A stretch of DNA of 64,000 nucleotides. Source: Cacajao melanocephalus (taxonomy: Eukaryota; Chordata; Mammalia; Primates; Pitheciidae). Position numbers and translations under genes: made by a program. The notes under the pieces were generated by a model. The model worked only from the letters and a program-made list of their open reading frames with translations. It did not search any database and was not told where the DNA came from. Location of the stretch: positions 1 to 64,000 of the forward strand of contig CAUYLG010026625.1 of NCBI GenBank assembly GCA_963573385.1. Direction: 5' to 3'. Shown piece by piece: positions 1-12,589 of this stretch. Within the stretch, counting starts at the first letter, position 1; each line of letters begins with the position of its first letter.

Positions 1-1283
1 GGGAAAGGATTCCCTGTTTAATAAATGGTGTTGGGAAAACTGGCTAGCCATGTGCAGAAAGCAGAAACTGGATCCCTTCCTGACACCTTACACTAAAATT
101 AACTCCAGATGGATTAAAGACTTAAACATAAGACCTAACACCATTAAAACCCTAGAAGAAAACCTAGACAAAACCATTCAGAACATAGGCATAGGCAAGG
201 ACTTCATGACTAAAACACCAAAAGCACTGGCAACAGAAGCCAAAATAGACAAATGGGATCTAATTAAACTCCAGAGTTTCTGTACAGCATAAGAAACAAC
301 CATTAGAGTGGACCAACAACCAACAGAATGGGAAAAAATTTTTGCAATCTACCCATCTGACAAAGGGCTAATATCCAGAATCTACAAAGAACTAAAATAG
401 GTTTACAAGAAAAAAAAAAAAAAGCCAACCCATTCAAAAGTGGGTGAAGGACATGAACAGACACTTTTAAAAGAAGACATATATAAGGCCAACAAACATA
501 TGAAAAAATGCTCATCAACACTAGTCATTAGAGATATGCAAATCAAAACCACATTGAGATTCCATCTCACACCAGTTAGATGCAATCATTAAAGATTCTG
601 AAGACAACAGATGCTGGAGAGGATGTGGAGAAATAGAAACACTTTTACACTGTTGGTGGGAGTATAAATTAGTTCAACCATTGTGGAAGACAGTGTGACA
701 ATTCTTCAAGGACCTAGAAATAGAAATTCCATTTGACCCTGCAATCCCATTACCAGGTATATATCCAAAGGATTATAAATCATTCTATTATAAAGACACA
801 TGCACACGTATGTTCACTGTGGCACTGTTTACAATAGCAAAGACCTGGAACCAACCCAAATGCCCATCAATGATAGATTGGACAAGGAAAATTGGGCACA
901 TATACACCATGGAAGACTATACAGCCATTAAAAACAATGAGTTCGTGTCCTTTGTAGGGACATGGAAGAAACTGGAAGCCATCATTCTCAGCAAACTGAC
1001 ACAAGAACAGAAAATCAAACACTGCATGTTCTCACTCATAGACATGTGTTGAACAACAAGAACACATGGACATGGTGAGGAGAACATCACACACTGGGGT
1101 CTGTTGGGGTGGACTAGAGGAGGGACAGTGGAGGGTAGGGAGGTTGGGGAGGGATAATATGGGGAGAAATGCCAGATATAGGTGATGGGGGAATGGAGGC
1201 AGCAAACCACATTGCTATGTATGTACCTATGCAACAATCCTGCATGTTCTGCACATGTACCCCAGAACCTAAAGTACAATAAA
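1..1283 (+). mobile_element. L1 LINE, 3' end (ORF2 C-terminus, 3' UTR), continuing off the left edge
   Basis: The first kilobase matches the last part of L1 ORF2 and the 3' UTR. A frame at 50-292 encodes ORF2-type sequence ([19 protein letters not shown]) and stops at 290-292, where the consensus lysine codon AAA reads TAA. The final ORF2 segment is at about 810-1052, with the conserved AIKNNEF...FVGTWKKLEAIILSKL region. The 3' UTR holds the usual G-rich tract (about 1090-1190) and ends with the GTACCCCAGAACCTAAAGTA motif before the A-rich tail. The element looks L1PA/L1PB-like and is dead: frames are broken by stops and indels. Confidence 0.95.
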
Positions 1284-1301
1284 ATATATATATGTGTGTG
1301 C

Positions 1302-1345
<44 letters not shown>

Positions 1346-1360
1346 ATGTATATATATATG
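1284..1360. repeat. (TA)n/(TG)n microsatellite in the L1 tail
   Basis: Alternating TA and TG blocks begin directly at the L1 poly-A position (AATAAAATATATATATGTG...) and include an uninterrupted TG run of about 24 bases from 1315. This is a microsatellite grown out of an A-rich retrotransposon tail. Confidence 0.95.
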
Positions 1361-2796
1361 AAAAAGTATCATCCATACTCTTGTTGATAAAGTGATGTAA
1401 TAATGCACAGAGCAATAAGGAATCTTCCCCAAAAATATATTTGTCATGTTTCCTTTTCACCAGTAGGTACTTGATTATTAGAATGTTCATCTAAAGTAGA
1501 CTGTTGTTCAATAAAATCTAGAAAGATACATTCAGAATCTTCTAACAAACTAGAAGATTTCTAGTGGCATTAGAAACCCTACTTTATGGTTACAGCTCTA
1601 CACCATGGAAACTCTTCCCATGGGAGCAGAAATTTGAGAGTGAGTTAAGGCAACAGTGTGCTAACTTACAAGAAGAAAGCTAGCTACCCAGCTGCCATCT
1701 TTGAGGAGAATGCTTTCTAATTCAGAAGAATCATGAAGAGATAAGAACAGATTCCATGCTCCAGTCACCGTGCTAGCTGCTGCATTTGGGAAACAGGGGA
1801 GACTAGCCACTAAGCATACAAGTGAGAAAAATCAAAGGCTAACCCTTAAAGTGACTGATTTCCCACTCACCTCTGTCAAGCATCCCCTGAAGTAGTCGGA
1901 AATGAGGCTACTAGAGAAAAACAGCCAAAGACATAACGTTATACATCTACTTGCAGGTAAACAAATGAGCAATGGAATTGAGAATGCCAATATAGAAGTA
2001 AATGGCAATCACAAATAAAGTATTGAGAGAAAAAACTGTTAGAAAGGCCATGAGATGTTTTAAATCTTCAATCCTGCTTCAAGCTAAAATTCTAAGGTTA
2101 GTCATCATAAGGAGATTTTCTTATTTCAATATATTTTAAATAAAGAAATTAATTAGAGGACAGAAAATTTTAATTATGAGTAAATCCTCAGTCCCAGCCA
2201 CCAGTCTCTGGAGAGAAAAGAAAGTACATGTCAATTTTCAAATTGCCACAGCCATCTGATGGCAGCTCCCTGAAAGGCAGATATGAGGTCTCAAAGCTGA
2301 ACTTACAGGAGTCTAAATCTTCATCAGTACTTTAGATATCTCAGGCACAGTAAAGAATATCCTACAGCCTGCAAACAAATAACAGTGTCCTCCTTCAGAC
2401 CAGAAAACTTAGGACATGTATTATTACAAAAATTATAATACTCATCTTGATCAAATACATTTGAAATAAAATAAAGACACATGGAAATTGGAATTACAGT
2501 TTTTAGAGTGTTGTCCTAACAACAGTTCTAAGGTATAACTTTCTTTTAGTAAGAGAATGTTAGAAATTAAAGAATAGAATGGAATTAAATGAATTGACAC
2601 CTTGAATATCCAATAACCCATGGCTTTCTGGATGCTGACTACAGCACCTGCAAGTGCTATCAACATTGTGGTGACTGAAACCTGTTAAAGTGCTTTAAGT
2701 GGTCATTTCGTGGACATACTTAGAAAAAAATAAATCAAAAAAGCAGTCAAAAATAAAACTTTAAAAGTACTAAATCCATTATTAATGGCATACTAG
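1361..2796. other. Unassigned AT-rich sequence
   Basis: No gene or repeat recognised in this stretch. Open frames are short and have no recognisable family features. It is probably old, diverged noncoding DNA. Confidence 0.5.
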
Positions 2797-2807
2797 AAAA
2801 GAAAACC
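2797..2807. repeat. Left target-site duplication of the inverted L1
   Basis: AAAAGAAAACC, repeated at 3559-3569 on the far side of the L1. The A-rich start fits an L1 endonuclease target. Confidence 0.75.
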
Positions 2808-3090
2808 TTATAGATGCTAGATATTAGACCCTTGTTGGATGCATAGTTTGCAAAAATTTTCTCCCATTCTGAAGGTTATATGTTTACTCTGTTGATGGTT
2901 GCTTTTGCTGTGCAGCTATTCAGTTTAATCAGATCCCATTTGTCAATTTTTGCTTTTTTTGCAATTGCTTTTGGCATCTTTATCATGAAATCTTTCCCTG
3001 TACCTACATTGTGAATGGTATTGCCTAGGATGTCTTTTGGGGTTTTTATAGTTTGTGATTTTACATTTAAGTCTTTAATCCATCTTAATT
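2808..3090 (-). mobile_element. L1 LINE, inverted 5' segment
   Basis: This is antisense L1 ORF2: read on the minus strand it covers the same stretch that appears in sense orientation at about 105-390 of this window (the 'solo' start with GCTAGATATTAGACCC and the end with TCTTTAATCCATCTTAA). It joins directly to sense-strand L1 near 3091, so the two are one insertion with an inverted 5' part. Confidence 0.9.
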
Positions 3091-3558
3091 TTCATTCTGT
3101 TATAAAGACACATGCACATGTATTCACAATAGCAAAGATATGGAACTAACCTAAATGCCCATCAGTGAAGACTGGGCAAAGAAAATGTGGTACATATACA
3201 TCATAGAATACTATGCAGCCATAAAAAAGAATGAGGTTATGTCTTTTGCAGGGACATGGATGGCACCAGAGGCCATTATCCTTAGCAAACTAACAAAGGA
3301 AAAGAAAACCAAATACTACATGTTCTCACCTATAAGTGGGAATTAAATGATGAAAACATATGGACACATATAGGGGAACAGCACACACTGAAGCCTTTCA
3401 GAGGGTGGAGAGAAAAAGGAGGGAGAGGATCATGAAAGATAATTGATTGGTACTAGGCTTAATGCCTGATGATGAAATATTCCATACAACAAACCCCCAT
3501 GACACAAGTTTATTTATTTAACAAACCTGAACTAGTACCCCTGAACTTAAAGATTAAA
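3091..3558 (+). mobile_element. L1 LINE, 3' segment (ORF2 end and 3' UTR)
   Basis: Sense L1 starts at TTATAAAGACACATGCAC (compare 788 in the first L1) and keeps an open frame at 3155-3346 for the ORF2 C-terminus. The 3' UTR ends in GTACCCCTGAACTTAAA and a short A-rich tail. The tail is followed by the 3559-3569 copy of the target-site duplication. About 400 bp of ORF2 between the two segments are missing. Confidence 0.93.
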
Positions 3559-3569
3559 AAAAGAAAACC

Positions 3570-5940
3570 CTGCATTTGTAATTTCAAACAATAAAGTAAA
3601 GTCAAATTATGCCTAATCTTCAATAGTTTGACTTCAGCTCAGTAGTATCACAGGCAACAAGAGAACTGAAAAATTCATGACATAAAAGTTCATTATTTTT
3701 AATTACATTGGGCATATATCTTCATAAAATGACAACTTAGAATGTTAAATGATGGATTTTATTACTTATAAGCTTGTAGAACATTTTATAAATGTCATGC
3801 CAAACTGTCTATAGTTCTGTTTGCATTATATCAAAATCAACAATTTTTGTTGTTTTTGCTCGGTCAGTATGGGGAGCATTGGTGGGAATATATTGAAACT
3901 TGGGAGCTCTCATGAGGAAGCATTGCACCTAAAACAACATCCAATCCTGGACACAAAACATATCATTAAATATCTTGATAATAGTGAGACATGATAAAAC
4001 ACTGTACAGTTTTAATTCTTCAATTAGTTTTTCAGTATTGGATTGAATTAAATTCAATAATAATTCAATTATTATAATTTTAGAAGATATCTTAGTAGGA
4101 AAGACTTTCCAGGTGAAGTCTCTTAATGAAGCACAGGACCCAGAACTATAATGTCACCCTCTGATGGAGTCTTTTATGATAGTATTATATCAACGTGATG
4201 CTTCTGAACAACCATCAGTATGACTTACAACAGAAATTATTCTAGCAAAATAAATAGTACACTTTTTTCCTAAGACCCAGGGGCAAAATGTGAGGGAGTA
4301 AAATTTTCACTAAACCACCCGTCTTGGTTCCATAGCATAATACAACCAAATCAAGTGAAGAGATATATGAACTTAAAGTCATTATATAAGCTATTTAGGC
4401 CAAGAATATGTAATTCTCACAGAGGCGAAGGGTTGTAAGACCTAAGTTATCTATAGTAGCTACTTAAGCTGATAAAGGCACCAGGCAATTTCTAAACTCC
4501 CCACTTTACTTTGTGCAGGTACAACTGTTTAGAAAGTCCCACACAAGGCTTTAAATTGACTCAATTGTAATATACTGCAGATGTTATTTCCATTTATTAC
4601 TACGTGTTGCTCTGTACTGTATCATAACTTCAGCATTCGGACAGCAATCAAAACATTTTTCACCCAGTGGCCGCTACTTAATAGACAATACTATGTAGTT
4701 ATTGCCTACCAATATAAATAACAATTTCAGTAATTATGATGAATTATATACATAACAGCCTGTAATATTATTTTAACACACCAAACTTAGAATCAGTTTG
4801 CATTATTTTTAACCAGCTATGAAAACCTGCCCCAAGATTTTAAATGAAATATCTCCCCCAACTGCATATAAGTCATTATAAGCCTCCTATCATAAAGCAT
4901 TTATTATAGCTCCTACCAATTCACCTTTATCAGCAATTAAAAATTGTCTGTAATTTCCAAAAGTTGGTCTCAGTTCAAAATTAAACCTTTCAGAGCTGAT
5001 CTAACCCATTTTCAATACTCATCCACCATAATTTTCAAAACTCTTGACTGCAAAAATGGCAACTTTTGGGTACAAAAGGAATGCTTAAGAACAAATGTTT
5101 ATAATGTTTGTGTTTACATATTTGGATTATTACAAAAATCTGGTTTAAATTATTTCTGTGATCATACAATTTTATAACAATGGGGGTAAATAATCTATCT
5201 TAAAATCAATCATTTTCATAATGCAACAGTATTTCTGAAATGGAAATTTTTGTACTTGAAAATTTGTTTTTATTTATATTTTCCTGTTTCTTTCCAAAAA
5301 CAGCACATAGCTATTAGAAGAATTTACTAGATTTATCTTAAATTTTGCTAAGAACTAAAATGCATGCAGCCTTGACCAATCTCATTAGCCTAATGATAGT
5401 GAGATACATGAGGCTTTCATCATCCCAACCCCATATGGGGTCTGGCTTCAAGGGAAAATGCAGCTTTCATAACATAACCTCAGAAGATAACAACTGCACC
5501 ACCGTCTGTTCAAACATACACGTCAGATCTCTGCTAAATTTACCCATTCTACTTCCAAGCTTTGCTTCTTCATTTATCCAGAAAACATTCATTTATATTT
5601 ATTTTCTTTCAAATACATCAAGCTTTTAGTATACCACTCAAAAACACTGTTGAATCTTCCTGAAGATAATCTATGCATTGATTATAGTAGACGATGAAAA
5701 TAATCATTTCTTTTATACAGCACAGTTCTTTTTTTTTTTTTTACATACATACACAAAAAAAGGCCTGGTTTAATTTAGAGAAAATGAGAGTTCTAGTTTA
5801 ACTTGTGACTTTTCTTATCCCATCACCAGAAACTACATTCTTATCCCTGATTTTCCTCTTAAATGTTTGTTTGTTCTTAGGTTTGGGTTGTTGGTTTGGT
5901 TTGGTTTTTGCTTTTTTGTTTATGACTCTTCTTATACTAT
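3570..5940. other. Unassigned AT-rich sequence
   Basis: I recognise no gene and no confidently named repeat in this 2.4 kb. There is a T-run near 5730-5742. The 94-codon frame at 5345-5629 has no domain, coding signature or supporting context. Confidence 0.5.
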
Positions 5941-5961
5941 CCCCCCCCCCAAAAAAAAAAA
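5941..5961. repeat. Homopolymer junction C10A11
   Basis: Ten C followed by eleven A. It is a low-complexity site prone to length variation and sequencing error. Confidence 0.9.
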
Positions 5962-7194
5962 CCTATGCATAAAATGCTCTAACGTTTCCTACCTGGTTGA
6001 ATCAGTAAGAATCAATTACTGTGTAGAATTTCACTGAAACTTTGAAGATAGATGACATCAAACTGTGTAACATATTAGTGACTTTTTTATTTGCACCTTT
6101 TCATCTCTCTTCACTGTGAAAAATTTCTGAGGAAATAATAGGTAGTTACTAAGTCATCCACATATTCTGTTTCCTTTTACATTTCTTTTGCTTTGATTCA
6201 GGGAAAAACATATATCTGTTATGTTTAAAAATAATACTAACTTCTGAACATGCTTATGAATCTAGTTGTCTTGATCTCTCATTTTGACTTTGGCAATTAT
6301 TCTCATACATACCCAAGATAACCTGTGCAGTCTAGACACCGCTTCTTCCTTGTCCTTCTCTTTTTATAATATATTTTATGCCCATACAGTGCCTTTTATC
6401 CACAGATCTCAAAGTGCTTCTTTTTCTCTAATATGCCTTTATATTCTCTAGAGAACCAAAGAGGCTTTTTTTATTGTACCTCTAGCTTTCTTTTATGGGT
6501 GAAATCTGGTCCAGTTGCTAAGAAGCATGGATTTGAATACACACTCTAACAGCTTCTACCCTTCTACTTTTAAAATGGTTATTTTTTTTTAATCCATTGA
6601 AGTGCATTTGACTATCATTTTTAAAAATCTCCTTTTAAAAGTCAAAATGCAACTCTCTGGAAACCAATGAATCTCATTGCCACGGTATGGTAGGTTCTCC
6701 TGCTTCACGATCTATAATCATTTCCTCAGTGTCAGTAATAAAATGCTTCAGTAACCTCTCCCAGCCCCTTGGCAATCTGCCTACTAGTGTCAGGCCTTTC
6801 TCCCCTGCAATCCTACTACTCAAAGAGCCAAGAGTGATGGTGCTGCTGCCATGGCAACTTAGAGCATTGAAGGCTTGGAAGTCTTTTCTTTGTTTTATAT
6901 GAGATATTAACTGAAGAATATCTACTGCATAATTAAGAGGCTTATTTCATTACCAATTTCCCCTGAGTTCTTTTCTCCTCCCATATAGACTTGCCTATCT
7001 ATATATGGCCTTAATTTCTAGACTAACAAGTAGTTTTTTATTCTGCCTCATTTACCCAATGAGCATTCCCTTGTTACCTTGCCCAAGGTCATGCATGAGT
7101 TCCCAGGCACGCAAATAATAATTGCTGGACACCAAGTATACATAAAAATTGGCACTAATCTGAATCTTTTTCTTCTTCCAAGTAGGCGAATTCA
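5962..7194. other. Unassigned sequence
   Basis: No gene recognised. A short MIR-like phrase (TTGCCCAAGGTCATGCATG, about 7079-7097) suggests a heavily decayed MIR on the minus strand, but I cannot bound it. Confidence 0.45.
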
Positions 7195-7860
7195 CTTAAA
7201 TGTGTATTAGTTATTTACTGTGTGCCAGGCACTAGGCTGGGTATTGGAATGATCTGCAGAATATCATTGTCCAATGAATATAATAGACAGAAAGACAAAC
7301 AAGGTGGGGACATAAAGTTAGAGGTATTCACAGGGTATTGAAAGAATGCCCAGAGAGACCCTTTGTCCTTATGCTTAAAGGAATGAGGAAGTCAGGAAAA
7401 ATAACCTGGTAAAAAGGGAGTCTGAGCAGAGGTGTAAATGATAAATAGAAGGTAAGTAGGCAGAGTGCAGGGAAAAAGTGTCCCAAGAATAAGAGAAGCA
7501 TGGATAATGGCTTGCAGGTCATAAACACCACATCGCATCAGAGAAATTACTAGTTTACTATTATTAAAGCATAAAATCTGAGTGAAATGTGCCTTACAAA
7601 TTGCAGAAGACACTATCAAGAACCAAATCATGAAGGGCCAGATGCAACATGTTGAATGTGCAAAATGGGCAAATAAAGAAACCTTTGATTTCATATGACC
7701 TGAAGCCTCCAACTTCAGTGTAACATTAGTTCAAAGTACTGGCAAAGTGTGCTAATGAATCCTATCTCATGTCACTGTAAAGAGTCATTTAAAAGAAAAA
7801 AAAAATAAAAATTCAAGTGCTTGGAAAGGAGTCCATCAAGGCAGTGAAAAAGTAATGGAA
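7195..7860 (-). mobile_element. L2 LINE 3' region
   Basis: On the plus strand it opens with the reverse complement of the L2 3' terminus (TGTGCCAGGCACTAGGCTGG). In order it then shows antisense L2 landmarks: a degenerate 'agtcaggaaaa', CTGAGCAGAG near 7422, a 'gagtgcagggaaaaag' block, and ATCATGAAGGGCC near 7627. The open frame on the minus strand here (7392-7712) is a by-product of the repeat. Confidence 0.7.
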
Positions 7861-8290
7861 TCCAAGCTGGGTGGCAAGTTACCCTCAGCAGAAAGAGATA
7901 TCTGGAGTAAGGAAAATATTCAAAGTTGCCCAAAAAGTTAACTGCATGACAATGAGTATATTCTACTGACACATCAGAATTAATAGTCCATGAAGTTCAA
8001 CAAAGTTATAGTTTGAAATAGAGAGTAAGACCCAAAGATGCATAATTTATGATGTATGTCCATGCTTCTTCACATTCAATATGAGGTTGATACCAGCACT
8101 CTCCTTATTAAAATGTTCTTTTTTTCAGAATTGACTTTCCTCATCAGGTTAAATACATCCTTTGTTCACCAGTGAAGTGTACATGCCTAAGGAGAAAGAG
8201 GTCCCTTAGCAGAAATGCAAAAAAGAATGGATCTTCACAACCTGTGAGGAAAAAAAAAACCTTGTATTTCCTATAGCCCCCAACCACAAA
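7861..8290. other. Unassigned sequence
   Basis: Nothing recognised; AT-rich with short A-runs. Confidence 0.4.
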
Positions 8291-8294
8291 CAAA

Positions 8295-8450
8295 AAAGCA
8301 GTGCCCATATATCACAGATTAGAAAATTTATTCACAGACAAAAAGAAGATTATATAACTAATTGAAGGTCACAGAGAAAATCAGCCATCTCAAGATCAGA
8401 GCCCAGTCCTCTGACTCATTGTTTAAAACTTCCCATTATGCCATTTCGCT
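8295..8450 (-). mobile_element. MIR SINE fragment
   Basis: This is antisense MIR core: 'ttacagatgaggaaactgag'-type start near 8310, GAAGGTCACAGAG near 8364, then 'gatcagagcccagtcctctgactc', the degenerate equivalent of the MIR tRNA-like box region read in reverse. Confidence 0.65.
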
Positions 8451-9330
8451 AATGGAAGGCTGTGGGGTTAATCTACAATTACACTTTGCCAAAATCCTTT
8501 CCAAAAATCTTTAGCTTGACATTGATCTAGGATAACAGATGATGCCTGAATCATAAGGAGGATTTCAGACTCTTTATCTCTTTGTGTGATAACAAAGATC
8601 CAAAAGCTTTGTTAAGAAAACTGGTGATGTGTCAGTTTCTGCACAAACTCTGGTAAATTTTCTGAGAAATAGGGACCCATAGAGTTAAAAGGTGTTTGTA
8701 GATTTCTAATGGAATGCTATCCTCTTCAGAAGACGTCTAATTGTATATTTTATAGCCTACTTGAGACTGTGTTCCACAGCATTTCTTTTAGTCACTGAGA
8801 GCTTTGGCAGGGGTTAATTGACCAGGAAAAGCATTTATCACTCCAGGTTTGTCATTTAAGCAGAATGGTATCATCTGCACAATTCCTTTCTGCATATTTG
8901 GACCTAATAGGATGTAAAAAAGCTTATAATTGAGTAGAGAAAAGGTTCTGAATTTGAGTTGATCTTCCTCCTAACTTCCTACTAGAAATTGCTACTAATG
9001 CATAGCAAGATAATATAACATCTCCTCAGCTCTTTAAAATAATCTTTGACATTAGAAATAAAAAATTAAAGTAGTATTTTACTATTCAGTTGAGTTACAT
9101 TTTGCTTATGTCAAAATGCTGTGTGGATATATCTAGTGACCATTTCAATAATTTAATTGTAAATCAGTGAGGTTGCCAGAAAGAGAATAAGAAAATTCTA
9201 TTTCTACATATGAACTCTAGAGTCAAAGCAATTGTGACACAATGGAAAGCTGAAAATGACACTATACTATGGATTGGGACAGTCTTCTCTAAATGTGTAT
9301 TTTTAAAACAGCTGAGGGGCCAGTGGAATG
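8451..9330. other. Unassigned sequence
   Basis: No gene or repeat recognised. Confidence 0.45.
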
Positions 9331-9334
9331 TGAG

Positions 9335-9500
9335 TACTCTAACAAATGTTGGACATCACTTAGCCTATCTCCACTTTCTTAGGGAACTAGACAACTGAAG
9401 CCCAGGGAAGGCAGTTACAGAGTTAAGAGTGATGACTTGAATCCAGGTCTTCCTATCCCCAAACTGCACTGAGGAGCCCTCTACTACTCAGCTTCCCCAC
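9335..9500 (-). mobile_element. MIR SINE fragment
   Basis: Antisense MIR: AACTGAAGCCCAGGGAAGG (about 9393-9411) followed by 'cagttacagagttaagag' and TTGAATCCAGGTCTTCCTA (about 9438-9456), matching the reverse of the MIR core and box-B region. Confidence 0.8.
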
Positions 9501-9519
9501 TTCCTGGTGTTGACTTTTG

Positions 9520-10260
9520 CTTCTACAATGAACCATTGCAACAGCCTCCACCAAACCTCTAGTCTGAGTTTAAAATAACCTCTCAACTGCCAATCCCAAA
9601 TGCCTTTCATTCACTCTGCAATTGTCTTTACTGTTCATTTTCTCTTTAATGACCCTCACTCTTTTGTACAACTCCATTCATTCATTCACAAAGATGTATG
9701 GTGTGCTTACCATGGGCTGCGTGCTCCCTCCACTTCTCCACAAGACACTATCTTTTCCCTTCTGATTTGGCCTGCTTTGCTCTCCTCACCTTTTCTTTCC
9801 ACCACCTAAATATGGGCATTTCTTAGGGTTTTTCTCAGTTTTCCTTTTGTATATTTTTTTACTCATAACTTCATCCAATTTTATGATTTCAATTGTCGTC
9901 TGCTATGACTATGTAATTGGCATCTCTAACTCCTATCTTCTCAGAGCCCAGACAGCCTTTCTCCAACAAGGTTCAATTGGAAACCTCAGATTCGCTGGAA
10001 TCTAAGCCCTTCTGAAAACAAATACATTCTCTCCCCCATACCTACTTTCTCTAAAGACATTCCTGCCTTTATTCAAAATGTGACCACAGCCAATCAGCAA
10101 GGCCTTAATGCCAAGACTCAGGCTTAAGAGGCTCCTCTGATGCTTTGGGTTAAAAAACTCACCCTGTGCTACCAATTATCTCTGCACATCTGCTCCTTCT
10201 TTCCACTCATACTGCTTCTGTGTTAGGCTCCAAGGCCTGACCTATTTCTCCCCCTTCCCT
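9520..10260 (+). mobile_element. L2 LINE, ORF2-derived fragment (diverged)
   Basis: The stretch is pyrimidine-rich. AACCATTGCAACAGCCTCC near 9531 and 'tcatccaattttatgatttcaattgtcgtctgctatgac' near 9871 look like decayed L2 ORF2 sequence (consensus 'catccactcccatggctttaattaccatc'). Divergence is high and the two phrases are not in consensus order, so this may be more than one fragment. Confidence 0.5.
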
Positions 10261-10284
10261 CTAGCTCAATTATTATTATAAAAA

Positions 10285-10740
10285 TCTTGAACACACTGAA
10301 AAATTTAAAGAATACCATGGGGCTCATCTGTACATCCACAACTAGATCCAAAAATTTTTAACATTATGTCACATATACTTCTTCTAGATCTACATCTGGA
10401 TCTAACTATATAGAGAGAGATAGAGACGGGGTGACTATGAGTATGGGTTTGAGTATGAATGTAAATATAAATTCAGACAAAGCCATAGAAAAGGTATAGA
10501 TGTAAATATAGAAACAGATAGAATCCAGATAATACACATATGCATATACATATATTTTGCAGAAAAAAATGACAATAAAAGGCACACATGAGACTTCTCA
10601 GCATATATCTATTAAAGATAAGAACTTTCCTACTATACCACAAAATCATTATCACAACTAAAAATTGACAACAATTCATTAATATTACCTAAACCCTAGT
10701 CTATATTCAAATATCTCCACTGGTCCCCCAGCTTTTGGTT
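10285..10740 (-). mobile_element. Ancient L1 (L1ME-type) 3' UTR fragment
   Basis: Antisense 3' UTR of an old L1: 'tgaaaaatttaaagaatacc' near 10299, then CTACTATACCACAAAATCA (about 10630-10648) and 'caacaattcattaatattacctaa', and 'gtctatattcaaatatctcc'. These are typical of mammalian-wide L1ME 3' ends. The minus-strand open frame 10473-10679 is incidental. Confidence 0.65.
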
Positions 10741-11849
10741 TTTTGTTTGTTAATTATGATTTAATCACAGTTTACAAGTTGTGGTTATAGTTAATTATTC
10801 TGTTTCTTTTATCTTTTTTATTTCTCTGTCTAGTGTTTGGTTTTCACGACGGTTTACTTTGCCTTACAGAATGTCAGATAAATTAAATTGGTTTATTTAC
10901 TTGAAATGCCATTTATCTATTTCTTCTTCCCCCTTTAACTTGTGGGGACCTGACCTGTTCCAATCACTTTGTAGTTTGTGCTATTTATGTCATCTGATTT
11001 CCCCAGTATTTTCCATAACAAATGAAGCTTTGTCTCTACTCTCCTCCTGTTTGAATTCTTCTCCCAGAATCTTCACACCTCGCACTGCCATCCTCTCCTG
11101 CATCGTTAAATCCAGGCCTCTTAGCTTTTCTTTAAGACTTCCTCAAGCTGGCCCTGACCCACTTCTGTGACTCTATACCCTATTTAAATCTTGGTTCCAG
11201 AAAAACTGCTCTCTGGAGCACACCACCTACTTCCTTACTGCTCTGCTTTTGCTCTTTCTGATTTCTCCAAGTCCTCCCTTCAAGGAGTAGTTCAAGTACT
11301 TCCTCCATGAATAACAATAAATTCCATGTTAACATTTCTCAAGACCACTCCAGTAGCTACAAGTATTTTCTTCCCCTATATATCCATATCATATCATTCA
11401 CCAATTAGTTATGTCCCACCTCAAAATAGTCATTTAATTTTTTCTCAGAGATTACTAACAGGTGTACTGCATAGATTTTCACCTTGTCCTCAACCATATT
11501 TTCTATTCCATTAGTGTAGGGTTTGTGCAAAGTTCTTTTTACATTAGCATATACTTTTACCTAATAAATTGGTATTTAATAAATATTTGTTATTCTGACT
11601 TGTTGACAAATCATAGAACAAATAAGCAGACAAATGGAAAATTCAAACTGAGTTTGAAAGAGACTTAACTTTGTCCAATTATCATTCGTATTTGATAATT
11701 ACTTAGAGTTTTCACACTAACTAGTAATAAACACAAATACCAAGTGTCATTTGTATTCTATGGCCACTTAAGGTCTAACGTAACTACAATAAATACAAGA
11801 TGCCAAGTTTCATATGTGGTTTTTGGCCACTTATGGACTAAGGCAGAAG
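10741..11849. other. Unassigned pyrimidine-rich sequence
   Basis: No confident feature. About 10990-11320 has the flavour of a decayed L2/CR1 (for example CCCTTCAAGGAGTAGTTCAA near 11277), but the similarity is too weak to bound. The 129-codon frame at 10781-11170 starts in AT-rich DNA and ends in this LINE-like part; I see no domain in it. Confidence 0.4.
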
Positions 11850-12085
11850 GGAAAGAACTGGACTTTATAATTGAAGGGCCTGAATTCAAGTCACAGCTCT
11901 GCTCACACTACCTATATGCCCTTAAATAAGCTGCTTAAAAACTTTTGATCTCAGTCTTATTGTCTACACAAAGGGAATAATGACACCCACATTCACAATT
12001 TGTTGGGGGAAAATAAAATAATAATGATGCAAGTACTTTAACTCAACCCCTAGAACTTGTGATTTTCTTAATAATTATTACTTTG
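11850..12085 (+). mobile_element. MIR SINE
   Basis: Sense MIR: CTGAATTCAAGTCACAGCTC (about 11880-11899, the box-B-type region), then 'cctatatgcccttaaataagctgctta', a degenerate 'tcagtcttattgtctaca' and 'gggaataatgacacccac', in consensus order. Confidence 0.8.
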
Positions 12086-12309
12086 ATCTAATTTATGAGA
12101 TTTCACTCCCTTGCTTTAAGTGTAGAAGAAATAACAATAAATTTCATGGTAAAATAAAGGCTTTTTAAATGCCTAAAATCTATAAATTCTAAGAATTTGC
12201 TAGTAGTAACTCTGAATATTAAACTTGCCAAAAATACAATACTCACAGAAATGTGCAGAGGACTATTACAAACTTACATGACATGTGCCAAGTGACTGTT
12301 CATCTTAGA
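12086..12309. other. Unassigned AT-rich sequence
   Basis: Nothing recognised. Confidence 0.4.
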
Positions 12310-12515
12310 CAGATGGAATTTCGTGGCCAGAGCAACTGCATGGACTTCAGAGGCAGACTGTCCTTGGTTCATTCTGCCTCAACCACTTACAGCATTGGTT
12401 GGTACAATAAGATCTACCTGAAAGTTATTATTATTAAGTGAGATCATCCATGTGAAGTTTTAACCTAATGTCATGTACGTAGAAAGTGCTCAGTAAAGAG
12501 CTGCTAGAATGTTAC
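12310..12515 (+). mobile_element. MIR SINE
   Basis: Sense MIR with an internal deletion: GGACTTCAGAGGCAGACTGT near 12342, 'ttggttcattctgcctcaaccacttaca', then directly the 3' half ('agtgagatcatccatgtgaag') and the end GTAGAAAGTGCTCAGTAAAG near 12479. The middle of the core is missing. Confidence 0.75.
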
Positions 12516-12589
12516 TGTTTCTCAATACAAATCTTAAGCAAAGATCTTTGTCCCAAAGTTGTTCTCCAAAGTAAGAGATGGAAACTTCC

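Noticed and set aside
917..1447. 176-codon minus-strand open frame, the longest in the window
   Set aside because: It runs antisense to the L1 3' UTR and through the TG/TA microsatellite (His/Thr and Tyr/Ile runs). No domain.
3155..3346. 63-codon frame in the second L1
   Set aside because: It is the residual C-terminus of a dead L1 ORF2, not an independent gene.
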